Shown here: positions 32,134 through 43,456 of the stretch, piece by piece
Numbering within the stretch: the first letter of the stretch is position 1
Layout of the letters: each line of letters opens with the position of its first letter
Origin: Toxorhynchites rutilus septentrionalis
Lineage: Eukaryota > Arthropoda > Insecta > Diptera > Culicidae
NCBI RefSeq assembly: GCF_029784135.1
Contig: NC_073746.1
Location: forward strand, 305,180,665-305,244,664
Reading direction: 5' to 3'
DNA: 64,000 nt
Made by a program: the position numbers and the translations under genes
The notes under the pieces: model-generated
The model's database searches: none
Told to the model about the DNA's origin: nothing
The model's input: the letters and a program-made list of their open reading frames with translations, nothing else

Positions 32134-32868
32134 TCAATTTGTGGCAAAAAAAAAATCGGTCAACATACGGCCATAGCGCTCACCATTCACAGTTACCGTC
32201 TCGCCGTCCTCATTTTCAAATAAATACGGCCCAATGACTCCACCAGACCATAATGCGCACCAAACAGTGACTTTTGGCGGATGCAATGGCCTCTCAACAA
32301 TCACGTGTGGATTTTCTGAGCCCCATATACGGAAACTTTGGGTGTTCACATAGCCACCGAGCTCGAAATATGCCTCATCGCTGAAGAAAATTTGATGCGA
32401 AAATTCAGCATTTTGCTGCTGTTGTTCGTTCACCCAATCGACGTATGCCCGACGCATTCCATGGTCACCACGCTCTAATTTTTGTACCAGTTGGACTTTA
32501 TATGGATATAGGTGCAATTCCAAATGCAAAATTCGCCACAATGATGTGTTTGACAAGCCCAATTGCTGAGCACGCCGTGGAATCGAAACATTCGGGTCAT
32601 CCTCCACACTGACAGCAACAGCAGCAATATTTTCGGCCGAACGCACATTACGATGATGCACAGGTTTCACAATATCCGCTACGGATCTAGTTTGTTCGAA
32701 TTTACGCACAACCTTAGGTATTGTGTGCTCTGTAGGCCGTCCATGACGACCAAAATCCGTCCGTAATGCTCGAAAAACATTTGCCGGTTTTGCATAATTT
32801 TTATAGTATAATTTAACAAAATTAACACGTTGTGCGATGCTAAAACGATCCATATTGTAAAATGGCAT
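32134..32868 (-). pseudogene. DUF4817-type Tc1/mariner transposase, C-terminally truncated
   Basis: A clean 244-codon frame starts MPFYNMDRFSIAQRVNFVKL. Residues 6-75 match the DUF4817/helix-turn-helix region (ER--VKLYY...A-RALRTDFGRHGRPTEHTI). The centre has NVSIPRRAQQLGLSNTSLWR, and the catalytic domain begins with IFFSDEAYFELGGYVN and HPPKVTVWCALWSGGVIGPY. It ends at RMLTDFFF, before the second aspartate (QQDGA) and FLWG motifs. A full-length protein would have about 350 residues, so the catalytic half is missing. The relic at 22983-23262 breaks off at almost the same point. No terminal repeats were located. Confidence 0.8.
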
Positions 32869-33004
32869 TCAACTATCGATATGATGCTTTGGTTGACAGC
32901 TATGTCAAACGGTTGTCAGCGCAGGGCTGTATACTTTCGGAAGCCCGAAATTGAAAACCATGTATATGTACACCTTATACTATATGTACTATATGTAGTG
33001 AGAC

Positions 33005-33639
33005 TCTATGTTGTACGGGAAAGGGTTAACACAACGGCTATCGTATACAATTTTACACCTACCCTTGTGCAAATTTTTTCACAATACACGATCGGACATT
33101 GATAGTTTCACGAAGCAACTAACATTAAAGTTCCAAATTCAAATTTTATTTGCTAGAATTATTCGTATCACTCTTCTTACTTGCAATATAAAAATGCCCC
33201 CGACTTTCATGTATTTGCAATGCCGATTTCCATCAGGCAGCTTGGTTTTGATGTCTCTGTTTGGGAACACATCTCGGCGGGAGCAAAAGCTCTCCCTACT
33301 TTAATGTATTTGCAATGCCGATTTCCCCTAGGCAGCTTGGTTTTGATGTCTCTATTGGGGAACCGCCGCATGTGTCGACCAATCAGATGTGGGTATTTCC
33401 GTTAGGATAGGGGTTGAGATTTTTCAATTGTTTGATAGTTAGTTTAATGATATATATTATTTTATTCAATATAAAAAATTGTTATGGAGTGCCGAAATCG
33501 ATTGACGCAAAAATTTCATCAATCCATCTTGAAATGACTGAGCAATAAGCGTTTAAAATTGGACAATTTTCGCGATGTGCTCGATTCTCGATTTTCAATT
33601 TGTACCCCAATATGTTCCCGAAAGACGTAATCCTACGTC
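33005..33639 (-). repeat. Family A/E Helentron-like element, minus strand
   Basis: The 5' motif GACGTAGGATTACGTCTTTC ends at 33639 beside TTTT. Next come family-A-like 5' sequence, two or three minisatellite units (TTGCAATGCCGATTTCC, CAGCTTGGTTTTGATGTCTC, 33185-33365) and the family E block 33005-33198 shared with 545-735. The 3' hairpin was not found, so it is truncated. Confidence 0.6.
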
Positions 33640-34202
33640 AAAACTGCACAGAAGAAGAAGAAGAAAGCTGTCGAGTTTTGAAGAACGATTGGACAACAGT
33701 AATACCGGAAATACGTGCATATATTGGGGTTTTATATGTTCGTGGAACTTACAAGGCAAAATAAAAAATAAAACTGGTTTATTTATACTCACAAAAGTAG
33801 TTCCATTTTTTAAGATAAATTATGGGACATGTTCATTGAAAATAGTCAGGCTTGTTATCAACCAAAATATAACAGGTTGATGAACAATTATTTCCGTCAG
33901 AAGCCATATGTAGGTTTACAAAGTATATGTCTAATCAACGGAAAGAGTTCCTGTGCCAATTAGCAGAAACGCTTTCCGCCGAATACAGAGCTGCAAGACA
34001 GAATAATTGCAACCCATTCTAATAAACGAAAAATTTGTGTAATCCAACTTTGCTGCAACAATAAAAATAATAATATATGTGAAAGATGTCAAAAGTATGT
34101 TTGCGAAAGATGAACACATAACAAGATTTCCACTTTCCTTTGTAAAAAATGTACAAACAATAATGTTTAATTTCATTCTCAAGTGAATTTTTTTACTTAT
34201 CT
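33640..34202. other. Intergenic, nothing recognised
   Basis: AT-rich stretch between a repeat and a LINE relic. If the LINE relic continued into ORF2 it should appear here on the minus strand, but no reverse-transcriptase or endonuclease motif was seen. Confidence 0.4.
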
Positions 34203-35250
34203 TTACTTAGAACTTATCTTATAACTGTAAATAATATGAAACAATATAGAAAATTTATTTAAAACGAATTTATATTTTTGGCTGCTATTGGGCAATCTAG
34301 GTATATACAAAATTTCAGTCTTTCTAGTGTTAATAAGTGTTTCGAGTGGTTTAAGAAGTTTCGCTATTTCCAGGTCCTTCATTTCAAGCTTTTCCAGAAT
34401 GTCAGACGTAGCTGGTTGTGTGTCCTTTTTCAACTGTTGTGTGCTGTCTTTCCGTGCTTCAAACCTTCTCCTGGCTTCTACATATGATACGTTTTCGTTA
34501 ACTTTGATTTTGATAATCTGAGATTCTTGATTTATGCGCGGCATTCTCTCATCCTGGTGCTGTGAGATCCGCAGAAATTCACACAGTAAGGGCCAGATGG
34601 GTAAGGTTCAGCTTAGCATGATCCATGGAGCAATCTTCACATTAAATTTTACTGTCACAAGAGCGTTCAGTGTGGTTCAGCTTGTGGCACTTGGTACATT
34701 GAAGAGGATTGGGGTAGTATGTACGTGTCTCTACTCGAACGTAACCGAATTAAAGATACTCCGGAATGCTGGTACATTGTAGTGTGACCACCATCGTTGT
34801 TGTTGGAAGATTATTTTTTTCTGTCCTTCTTACCTTTAAAGGTAAAACGCTTGACCTCAATAGCCCGTTGAGATTTCAGGTCATCACAAGTGGACAAGCA
34901 ATTTACACTTTCGAACACTGAGAGTTCCATGGAATCCAATTTTGACAGAAGTTCCATCAATTAGATGATGCAACTTATTGATCATATCTATCTGTTTGAT
35001 CTGCCTCACTTTCAAAATGTATCAAGCTCCTCTCGTCTCTGGACGTGCGTCCTCGATTTCATCAACAGCTTCTGCTATGAATTTTCTAATGATAAATGTA
35101 TTGTCCGGATGTTTACTCTTCTCATCGGTATGTTTTATCACAAGCACTGACAACTCGCCATTGATAGGATTCATCCATTCATGCTTCGGAGGACCCGCTA
35201 TCGTGCCATCAACCGTTCTTGCTGGTGTATCATTCCGATGTGTCTAAGTT
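34203..35250 (-). pseudogene. Non-LTR retrotransposon ORF1 (zinc-knuckle protein) relic
   Basis: Minus-strand pieces in shifting frames line up as one ORF1 protein. NGELSVLVIKHTDEKSKHPD and FIIRKFIAEAVDEIEDARP (about 35200-35070) come first, then LHHLIDGTSVKIGFHGTLSV (about 34950). Next are TYYPNPLQCTKCHKLNHTER-SC (about 34656-34715), a CX2CX4HX4C zinc knuckle, and CEDCSMDHA (about 34620-34645), a second partial knuckle. The open frame INQESQIIKIKVNENVSYVE, then ARRRFEARKDS (34203-34544) ends it. R-YIPNP--C-KC---GHT---C followed by Y-EARR-FE is the standard layout of LINE ORF1 nucleic-acid-binding proteins. Several frameshifts and stops make it dead. Confidence 0.65.
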
Positions 35251-35296
35251 GTACCGGGATCTGGAGGAAATGGGTGTCCCCCTGATCTGACGTATG

Positions 35297-36747
35297 CAGG
35301 TTTGCCAATAATATTTTTCAAAAAACTGGAAGATTGTTTTTAAAAAACTGGAAGAAAACGGGATCCTGTAAAACCGTTTTATTTTAAGAAGATCTTTGAT
35401 TTATCTAAAATGATTCTTTCTACCCATTTCAATGCTTGAGAAATAGAATTTCCTTGAATGCCTCGAGTAGTATTTATATGTAGTTCATAAAATAGCGAAA
35501 TAAATCATTCATTAATCATATCATTCGAGCAAATTAAAATGACGTTTCCCGCCACTCGATCATTACTGTGAAACAATATTTGTGGATCTTTTTTTCTAGA
35601 ACGAAATACGTTTTAATTAAGATAAAACTTGAAAAATATCTAAATTTTTTCTCTAGGTCCATAAAATCGTTGATTGTAGATCGTTAAAAAAATGACCGCC
35701 AATGTAAATTCACAGTTCGAAAAGTTATGAATTTTTGAAAAAAGTCATTTTTGGGATAACGGTAAATTCGAAAAATCATAACTTAAAAACGAAAAAGAAC
35801 ACATCTCTGGTTTTGAGATATTTGATGTAAATGGCTGACTTAAAACATTTATTTCATTCGAGTTCATTCAAAAGATAGAAAATCAGGATCAATGCCTAAT
35901 ACTTGAATGAACATATTTTGGCTGCCGTGCTTCGTTTTTCTCACTTTTCAAAGTTTGTCCATGTTCAATCTGTGCTGTATCAACGATTTGATGAAAACTA
36001 TTCAAATCGTGCCAATTAGGTATAACTATTGAAACCGGCAATCAATTTTAATATTTCGAAAGAACGTTTCCTGAATTTCCGATACTTTCGTCTTTCAGCT
36101 GCGTAGCAAAGATTTCTGCAGAAACATAATCTTTCGTGGGCAAAATAAGGGTTCGGCTAAAAAGGTAAACAAACAAAACCCGAGTCACGATTTTTTTTTA
36201 TCTGAGAAACATTTGACAGAAATTGCCTGGGGAAAATGGTGCCAGTATTTTTTTCAAGCAAAATGCACTTGGAAAACATATCTGATTGACTCCGTATGAC
36301 CTAGATTAATACCAATTCTTTGATAAAATATCTATTGTAACAAATACAAACTTCACATTTATTCTTGTTTTCTTCATTTATTCTGTTCGTATATTGTATT
36401 TCTACTTTATACTCTCGTTTATTTTTATCTCTCCGGATTGCTCCCTGCGAAACAAGTAGTTTTCATCATAATGTTTCATCAACTTGTTCCTGTTCTTCGT
36501 TTCGTTGAGGTTATATTCAGAAAAAGTTCTTTTCTCAGTTTCCACAGGGATAACAAGGGTGAGGGAGGGATAGTATTTATACATTGTTAATTTATTTTAT
36601 ACAAAATGGGTAAAACTGAAGCACACATATAAAAAACTGGAAAATATTTGAAAAAACTGGAAGATTTAAGTATTGAACTGTTTGACTGGATCGAGAGAAA
36701 AAAAAAACTGGAAGAATCCAGTTTTAACTGGAAAATTGGCAACGCTG
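35297..36747. mobile_element. hAT-like non-autonomous element
   Basis: The ends are CAGGTTTGCCAATA (35297) and, inverted, CAGCGTTGCCAATT (36747). They are flanked by the 8-bp near-duplications GACGTATG (35289-35296) and GATGTATG (36748-36755), 7 of 8 identical. Repeated AAAAAACTGGAAG words sit inside both ends (35315-35360 and 36630-36720). Eight-base duplications and CAG-type ends are characteristic of hAT transposons. No transposase was found in the 1,451 bp. The interior carries a repeat shared with 8930-9040. Confidence 0.6.
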
Positions 36748-36755
36748 GATGTATG

Positions 36756-37147
36756 TATGCCAATGTGCAACTATAGAATGAACGTTTCGCTGTTGTTTGG
36801 CATCAGTGAGTAATGTTTCGCAATCAATTCGTGATTGACTCAATTTTATTTTTCAGTATTTTTGGTAAATGACCGAGTTGGTGGAAGCAAACAATTTAAA
36901 TTTCACCTCGATAGCATGCAATGGTTTGACGTGTATTGAACCGAGACCGAGACTAATGCGAGCTCGATTAACACTGAAACTCACGCGGTTCGGTGATTAA
37001 TGATTAAATGTGACGAACATTGAGCATCACCTTGACAAATCGATTTTGTTTATCTGCCACAGCTTTAGTGCTTCTCTCTGGTACGCACCTCCAGGAAGCC
37101 CCGGGAAAATTCGACGAATTATTTTCAATTACCATCGGTAGAGCCAA
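36756..37147. other. Intergenic, nothing recognised
   Basis: Between the hAT-like element and ITmD37E copy 3. No coding or repeat signal noted. Confidence 0.4.
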
Positions 37148-37149
37148 TA

Positions 37150-38449
37150 AAGGGTGTGTCACATCAAATTTCATCACGGAAAAAACGCTGTAGAAATTCG
37201 CCCAGTAGACCGATCCTTTTGAAAATTTTAGACAGTAAAATAAAAATTATTATTAAACAACTTTTGGCATTTTCTTTTTATTCATACTTCGAGCCCAAGC
37301 CCGTATGCTCGCACCTTCCTCTTTACCCCGTCCATAAGGTTCTGTACAACGTCAGGTTGTAGTTTTTTTTAACAGAAATCCATTTTCTCTTGAAGTCCGC
37401 CTCCGATTTGACAACATTTAGGTTCTTCCGGAGGGCCTGCTTCATAATCGCCCAATATTTCTCTATTGGGCGAAGTTCCGGCGCGTTGGGCGGGTTCATT
37501 TCCTTTGGCACGAAGGTGACCCCGTTGGCTTCGTACCACTCCAACACGTCCTTTGAATAGTGGCACGAAGCGAGATCCGGCCAGAAGATGGTCGGGCCCT
37601 CGTGCTGCTTCAATAGTGGTAGTAAGCGCTTCTGTAGGCACTCCTTAAGGTAAACCTGCCCGTTTACCGTGCCGGTCATCACGAAGGGGGCGCTCCGCTT
37701 TCCGCAAGAGCAGATCGCTTGCCACACCATGTACTTTTTGGCAAACTTGAATAGTTTCTGCTTGCGAATCTCCTCCGGAACGCTGAATTTGTCCTCTGCG
37801 GAGAAGAACAACAGGCCCGGCAGCTGACGAAAGTCCGCTTTGACGTAGGTTTCGTCGTCCATTACCAGGCAATGCGGCTTCGTCAGCATTTCGGTGTACA
37901 GCTTCCGGGCTCGCGTCTTCCCCACCATGTTTTGCCTTTCGTCGCGGTTAGGAGCCTTCTGAACCTTGTATGTACGCAGGCCCTCCCGCTGCTTGGTCCG
38001 CTGGACGAATGAACTTGACAAATTCAGCTTATTGGCGACATCCCGGACCAAACTTCTCGGATCACGTCTAAACTGCTTAACTACGCGCTTGTGATCTTTT
38101 TCACTGACGGAGCATCCATTTTTGCCGTTCTTCACCTTCCGGTCGATGGTTAGGTTCTCGAAGTATCGTTTTAGTACTCTGCTGACCGTGGATTGGACGA
38201 TTCCCAGCATCTTACCGATGTCCCGATGTGACAACTCCGGATTCTCGAAATGAGTGCACAGGATTAATTCACGACGCTCTTTTTCGTTCGACGACATTTT
38301 TCCAAATTTACGAAAAATTTACAGTGAAGCATGGCCAACGGGATCTATACACTCTTATCTGATTATAAGCGAAAGCTGAAGATATAATTCCTAAAAATTA
38401 AATTGCTACAGCGTTTTTTCCGTGATGCAATTTGATGTGACACACCCTT
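37150..38449 (-). mobile_element. ITmD37E-type transposon, copy 3 (full length)
   Basis: A 1,300-bp element with complete inverted ends (AAGGGTGTGTCACATCAAAT at 37150; ATTTGATGTGACACACCCTT ending 38449) and TA at 37148-37149 and 38450-38451. It is structurally the best-preserved copy; only small changes affect the transposase. Confidence 0.9.
37282..38297 (-). pseudogene. DD37E transposase, nearly intact, C-terminal frameshift
   Basis: The frame starts at 38297 with MSSNEKERRELILCTHFENP and is open for 324 codons. Both helix-turn-helix segments and the full triad (DDETYVKAD, WPDLASCHYS, PIEKYW) are present. In the VQKK codons near 37369 one base (C before the A-run) is lost, so the end reads ISVKKNYNLTLYRTLWTG instead of LQPDVVQNLMDGVKRKVRAY. 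The original stop is at 37282-37284. Of the five copies this one needs the least change to be complete. Confidence 0.88.
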
Positions 38450-38451
38450 TA

Positions 38452-40480
38452 CCAGTATTACCGTGTCGAAATGGGAAATGGCTTCCATAATTTATTCTTC
38501 CTTCAATTATCGTCGCATAATGGATATCGCCACAAAAAGCGCCATTGTTTATTGGGCGTCTAAAGAAATCGTCGTCGTCAGGCTCTCCATTCACAGCTTG
38601 TCAGCTTGTTCCTTCGAAGCGGGGAGCATTCGTTTGTTTGTGACCCACGGAGCGAGTTGTATGGTTGGCACTTTTCCAGCGCACTCTGTTGTGTTGTTTC
38701 CCTTCAAATGGAAGATGATTTGCATAATGGTGGTAGTATTATGGCTGCCGAAGGTTCTCTTATTATAATATCCCTCTTGAATAAAGCAATGGTTTAATTG
38801 CGTTTGAGAATTTTGCTTGAATATATTTTGGAACGGTCCAATGGGAACTAATACCACATTGACGTGGAACAGCTGCTACTTGTTCCACCGATAAATAAAG
38901 AACGCTGTGTTCCCGGCGGGGCGACTGCTACAACCAGGCAAGCTTTAATCGTGGCACAAGATGCTGCCAAATAGATAATAATCATCCAGATCAACTTTTC
39001 CACAGCCACCAGCGTTCATTTCAATTTAGTGGCACACGATTCCCGGGGGCTGTTGAGTGTCAGAAAGCAAGAAACAAGGCCGATGAACGAGCGAACGATT
39101 ATGTTCGGATGGCTCCCTTTCATAGCCCCTGACAGTTCGGATAAAACATGATGAGAAATGATGGATTCTGCTCTAGCGGAGGCGATGGAAAGTGGCAACA
39201 ATAGAGCCTCTGATCGTTCGAAACGTCGGAGTTTAATGTCTCGATAGGAACAATCTTCCGTTGTTATACCCAAAGTTTTGATTACTTTGAAATGTTCATA
39301 TTTGTTTTTTGGAAGGAGAAGACAACGCCAACGATTGAAGGCAGTATGTATGAAATAATTCGTTCCATACCATTCCGTACAGCGACGCGTTTGGAGTTAG
39401 AGAAAAAAGTGCACATACAAATACACACGCAAACGTCAACGGTCAACGTGGTCGTAAAAGTCATCTTCAACACGCGAACATAAACACCCTTGCACAGGTA
39501 CGCGCACATGCACACGGATGCATACATAGAGTTAATTTAAAATTCCTGATAGCACAATCGACGCATTCGATTGGTGATGAGCGTCGCTCGATGAGTCAGA
39601 CTTGTGCGAGCCATTGATGGCAAGCACCAGAGTGAACGTGTTAAATAATCATGACGTGAAAACTGGGTTTATGATCATCCCGATGCTGTTCCAAATAACG
39701 GAATGCCGTGTACTGCAGGTAACAGGTAGATTCAATTTTTATAGCTTATGTTGATGAACATACCATAATCAATTAAAATTGACTTCGTAATGTTCCGCAA
39801 TCTAAAAGAACATTTAAATTATCTTCCATTTAGGTTGAAATATTTTTATTCTGTTTTTGAAGCAATGAAAACGCAAAATGGTGTAAAACGTTAGAATTGA
39901 AAGAGTCAGAAAAAAGTCACCACATTATCATATTGTCAGCGTTGCAACACCTTTCATTTGACACTACTGAAAGTTCGGTGGAAAGCCATATTCCTAATAA
40001 ACAAAGGGGGGTAGGTTCAGGACAAACGATTGCGTTAGGTCCACCATCCCCTCTAAGATGGACTTTTGGAAGAGGAAGGCGGGATCTCAGAGGAAAGTGA
40101 GAAGTATTCAGAGCAATAAAAAACATGAAAATATTTTATAACTTGCTAGAATACGCCGAAATTCTCATTTAATACAACTTATTGATTATGTGACGTGACA
40201 AAGCTTTGTGGAGACTGTTTTTCGTACATAGCATTTAGTTATGGCACAAAATGCATGCCTAGGTCATGTGGACACGATCGTGGACACGAGTGACTTGACA
40301 CTGTGACTCGACACTATTTTCACACTATTTCGACACTATTTTATATCGTTGTTCAAAAATGTGCACAAAATACATTAAAGTCATTACCTGAGATGCCAAC
40401 CTTCCTGATTTTTCAGGATTTCCCAGACTTTTTGGCACGTTCCCTGATATCCTGACAAACACTCAATTTTGCCTGATTTA
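38452..40480. other. Gene-free stretch
   Basis: About 2 kb without recognisable element ends or exons. Overlapping open frames on both strands at 38400-38860 and 39280-39530 are short and carry no domains. Confidence 0.35.
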
Positions 40481-40481
40481 T

Positions 40482-41110
40482 CGGTTCACTTTTGTAAAAG
40501 TTATTAAAATTTGTTGCGTGAGCGTTAAATCTGAAAGACCCTGTATTTTAATTGTTAAACATATGATTTTTTGAAAGAAATCTCCCCCCCCCCCTCTTAT
40601 AGGGGGGCTGCCAAACAAATGAAACACAAATTTCTGCATTACTCGAGAATTAATCAAGCAAATGAAACCAAATTTGGCAAGTGAAGGTTTTAGGGTGCAA
40701 TACATGTTCCTACGGTGGTTAGATACTCCTCCCCCCTCTCTTAGGGGAGGCTGCCATACAAATGAAACACAAATTTCTGCATTACTCGAGAATTAATCAA
40801 GTGTATGAAACCAAATTTGGCATGTGGAGGTTTTACGATACAATAAATGATTCTATGGTGGTCAGATATTCCTCCCCCTTCTCTTAGGGGGGCTGCCATA
40901 CAAATGAAACACAAATTTCTGCATTACTCGGTAATTAATCGAGCAAATGAAACCAAATTAGGCATATGGAGGTTTTAGGGTGCAATAAATGTTTGTATGG
41001 TGGTTAGACTCTCCATCCCCCCTCTCTAATTTTTAAAATAAAATTCGTTTCACTTTTGTAGAAGTTATTAAAATTGGTTGCGTGAGCGTTTCATCAGAAA
41101 GAATCTGCAC
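40482..41110. repeat. ~143-bp tandem repeat array with flanking direct repeats
   Basis: Three units starting near 40590, 40733 and 40875 share GGGGCTGCCA-ACAAATGAAACAC, TTTCTGCATTACTCG-GAATTAATC and GAAACCAAATT-GGCA, each ending in a pyrimidine-rich tract. The array is flanked by a direct repeat (CACTTTTGTA-AAGTTATTAAAA and GTTGCGTGAGCGTT) at 40487-40530 and 41049-41090. Two more units lie inverted at 8565-8790. Non-coding. Confidence 0.7.
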
Positions 41111-41385
41111 ATCGGATGTATTTTGACGAGGAAAAATATGTGAGAATAGACCTTTAACAAATCTGGGGATTCTCCGGGTGAGTCTGTGTCTTCGCAGATA
41201 AATTCGCTCGCTTATGATTTCGCGAGTCATATGTAGTTGTGTAGATGAAGAAAGTTTGCATTCATGGAGCAACCATGAATGGAAAACTTCACAAGGAAAT
41301 GTATTCCTTGTGAAAATCCAAAAAGTCCAAAAATTTGAAAAATTCATGAATATATTTTTGACGTTGAAGTACAAGTATAAAGTAC

Positions 41386-43030
41386 TTTTCGAAAATATCA
41401 TTACTTATCGAGTTATAGCCGTTTTAGTGATACGGTATCTAACCTAGTATGGCCTTGACACAAAACTCCTGCTGAACCGATTTATTCCAAATTTCATGTG
41501 AATAAATTTTTATGCATCTGCATCTATCGCATGATGCAATAAAAAATATTATCTTTTAATTTTATCCTTTTTGAAAAAAAAAATGTCATAAAAATCGTGC
41601 AAAAAAGCTATTTATATTTTCAAATGGCCGCCATTCTGTCATCTTTGTGCGAGGTTTATACGATAGCGAAATATTTAACGATTCAGAATCTATTCGATTT
41701 TATTGTTTAGGATATGGAAAATGGAATAACGGGTGTTAAATAAAAAATGAGAATTTTTTCAATACCTTTCAGTAACTCGGATAAAGAGCGTAAAATTTTC
41801 TTTTTCGAAGAAAATTGCTCTTTGGGCTCCCTAGAAACAGTAGGCGTGTTTGGTTTTGCTAGTTTGAATTTAGTCAAAGCAAAGATGGCGTCGAAACAGC
41901 ACGTGCTCCGCGAACGCATTGTACGGTTCTACGAAACACATTTCCAGCAAGGAAAAAAGTTCACGGTAGCACATTTTAAGGAAGAAAATGTACCTCTCAC
42001 TACGGTATATCGTATCCTGGGTTCCCTGAACGTAGAGCGGAAGGTCGGAAGTGGTCGTCCGGTGACGATAATGACAAAGCAGAGGAAGACATCGTTAAAG
42101 AAGCTGTTTGACAACAAGGACGCAACCAGCCTGCGTGACACCGGTCGGAAATATGGCTGCTCCCACGTATTGATCCATCGGACCCTCAAGATGGAAGGAA
42201 TCGTCTGCAGGAAGAATACGAGGTCGCCGGAGTACACGGAGGAGCAGATTGAGACGGTTAAATCACAGTGTCGGTGGATGACCAAAAAATACCGCGGGAC
42301 GTCTTTCGTTCTGGACGACGAAAGCTAATTTCCGCTGTCCAAAACGCATATTCCAGGAAATGATAATTACTACTCCAGCGACAAGTCATCCACACCGCCT
42401 GAAGTGAAATACAAGTTCAAGCACAAGTTTGAAAAAACGGTTATGTTGTATATCACCAATTCCGACCGGGGCATTTCAAAGCCTTGGTTTAAGCCGAGCG
42501 GTCTGGCAATCAACCAACAAATCTATCGAGAAGAGTGCCTCGAGTGCCTGCTGCCGTTCTTGAACGAGCATCACGCGGATGGGAAGTACGTCTTCTGGCC
42601 GGACAAGGCGTCTTCCCATTACGCCAAGAAGACGCTGGCGTATCTTGAGAAGAAAAAGGTACCGTTCGTGCCGAAAGATCGTAACCCAACAAACTTGCCC
42701 CAGTGCCGCCCAATAGAGGATTCCTTTGGCTCACTCAGTGTATAAAAACAATTGGAGGGCCAAGGACACGAAGCAACTGACTACAAGAACACCCTTTAGG
42801 ATGTTTAGGAATCCTGTACGCCATGACACAACTTTTTTTTCAACTCTCTCACTTCATCAGCTTGTAACTATTCTAATTTTTTTAATATTTTTTCCACTTT
42901 AGTTCTTGTTGCATTGTTAAAATATCAAAACAAATAATGGAATGATGGATGGTAAAAATATTCTTTGTTTTAATAGTTCATAATTCGCAAAAACGCTTAA
43001 AAATTGTGCTCCTGCACTAGAATACCCCCT
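41386..43030 (+). mobile_element. F2: second DD37E Tc1-mariner transposon
   Basis: The right end is CTAGAATACCCCCT at 43017-43030, matching the termini of F1 and F3. The left side aligns with the inverted F1 interior from about 41386, but the left terminal repeat itself is missing. The transposase occupies 41885-42780. This copy supplies the coding part that F1 lacks, so the two form an autonomous-type/deletion-derivative pair, although this copy is now inactive. The base pair after the right end is CA instead of TA, so the target duplication is not visible. Confidence 0.75.
41885..42780 (+). pseudogene. DD37E transposase of element F2, one stop and one frameshift
   Basis: Starting MASKQHVLRERIVRFYETHF, the protein has a first helix-turn-helix (about residues 1-55, LTTVYRILGSLNVERKVGSG), a second (about 70-115, SLRDTGRKYGCSHVLIHRTL) and a DDE domain. 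The first aspartate lies in FVLDDES, the second in FWPDKASSHYA and the glutamate in CRPIEDSFGS, with 37 residues between the last two. A TAA at 42326-42328 sits right after DDES in an otherwise continuous frame (presumably a former tyrosine codon). Near 42728 a frameshift ends the frame at SLSV; YKNNWRAKDTKQLTTR continues in the next frame. About 40% diverged by eye from the ITmD37E copies, so it is a different family. Confidence 0.8.
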
Positions 43031-43048
43031 CACGGCAGCACTACTCAC

Positions 43049-43453
43049 CGGCACCAGGAATCGGCGAACCTTGGCCGGGGTGAGCGCTTCGGCCGAGGTC
43101 GTGTAGGTGGCAATTTCAACGTGCAGATCTTCGGATAGATGTGCGTTTCGTGCGTCGCCACCGAGTCGTAGTTTCTCTTCCTGCTTTGGTTGTTGTCATC
43201 TGTTGTTGCCACGCTCGTGTGGGAGGTGAAAGTAAAGAAAGGACATAAATAACGTGAATCTTGTATAAGATGAGAGGAGACAGACGAAAAACAAGACGGA
43301 CAATCAAAGGCTGCGAAAACGTCTGTTGCAGGCAGAGGGATACAAACCTTCTTACGCTCCCACATTGAACCCCTGCCAAGAGCTGTCATTTTGAACATCG
43401 TTTCCTCCTGGAACCGCCCTTGGGGTCGGGCAGTTAGCCGCGACAAAGCTGAA
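43049..43453 (-). pseudogene. Two exons of a Sam68/quaking-related KH-domain gene copy
   Basis: On the minus strand, exon 1 (43453-43348) follows a CTCTACTCCACAG acceptor and encodes RFQEETMFKMTALGRGSMWE, then RKK. A 167-bp intron (GTTTGT...AAAGCAG) leads to exon 2 (43180-43049), exactly 44 codons, EEKLRLGGDARNAHLSEDLH, then VEIATYTTSAEA...VRRFLVP, ending at GTGAGT. This is the KH domain of KHDRBS/Sam68 proteins (family pattern LQEET--KM--LG-GSM-DR-K, EEELR--G---Y-HL-EDLHV-I, FL-PD), and the exon borders are where that family has them. The exon 1 start (FSFV in the other phase) and missing residues around NSLK and AEAHARI imply small indels, so this is probably an eroded duplicate. Sam68-type proteins bind U/A-rich RNA and regulate splicing. 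No neighbouring exons were found. Confidence 0.7.
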
Positions 43454-43456
43454 CTG

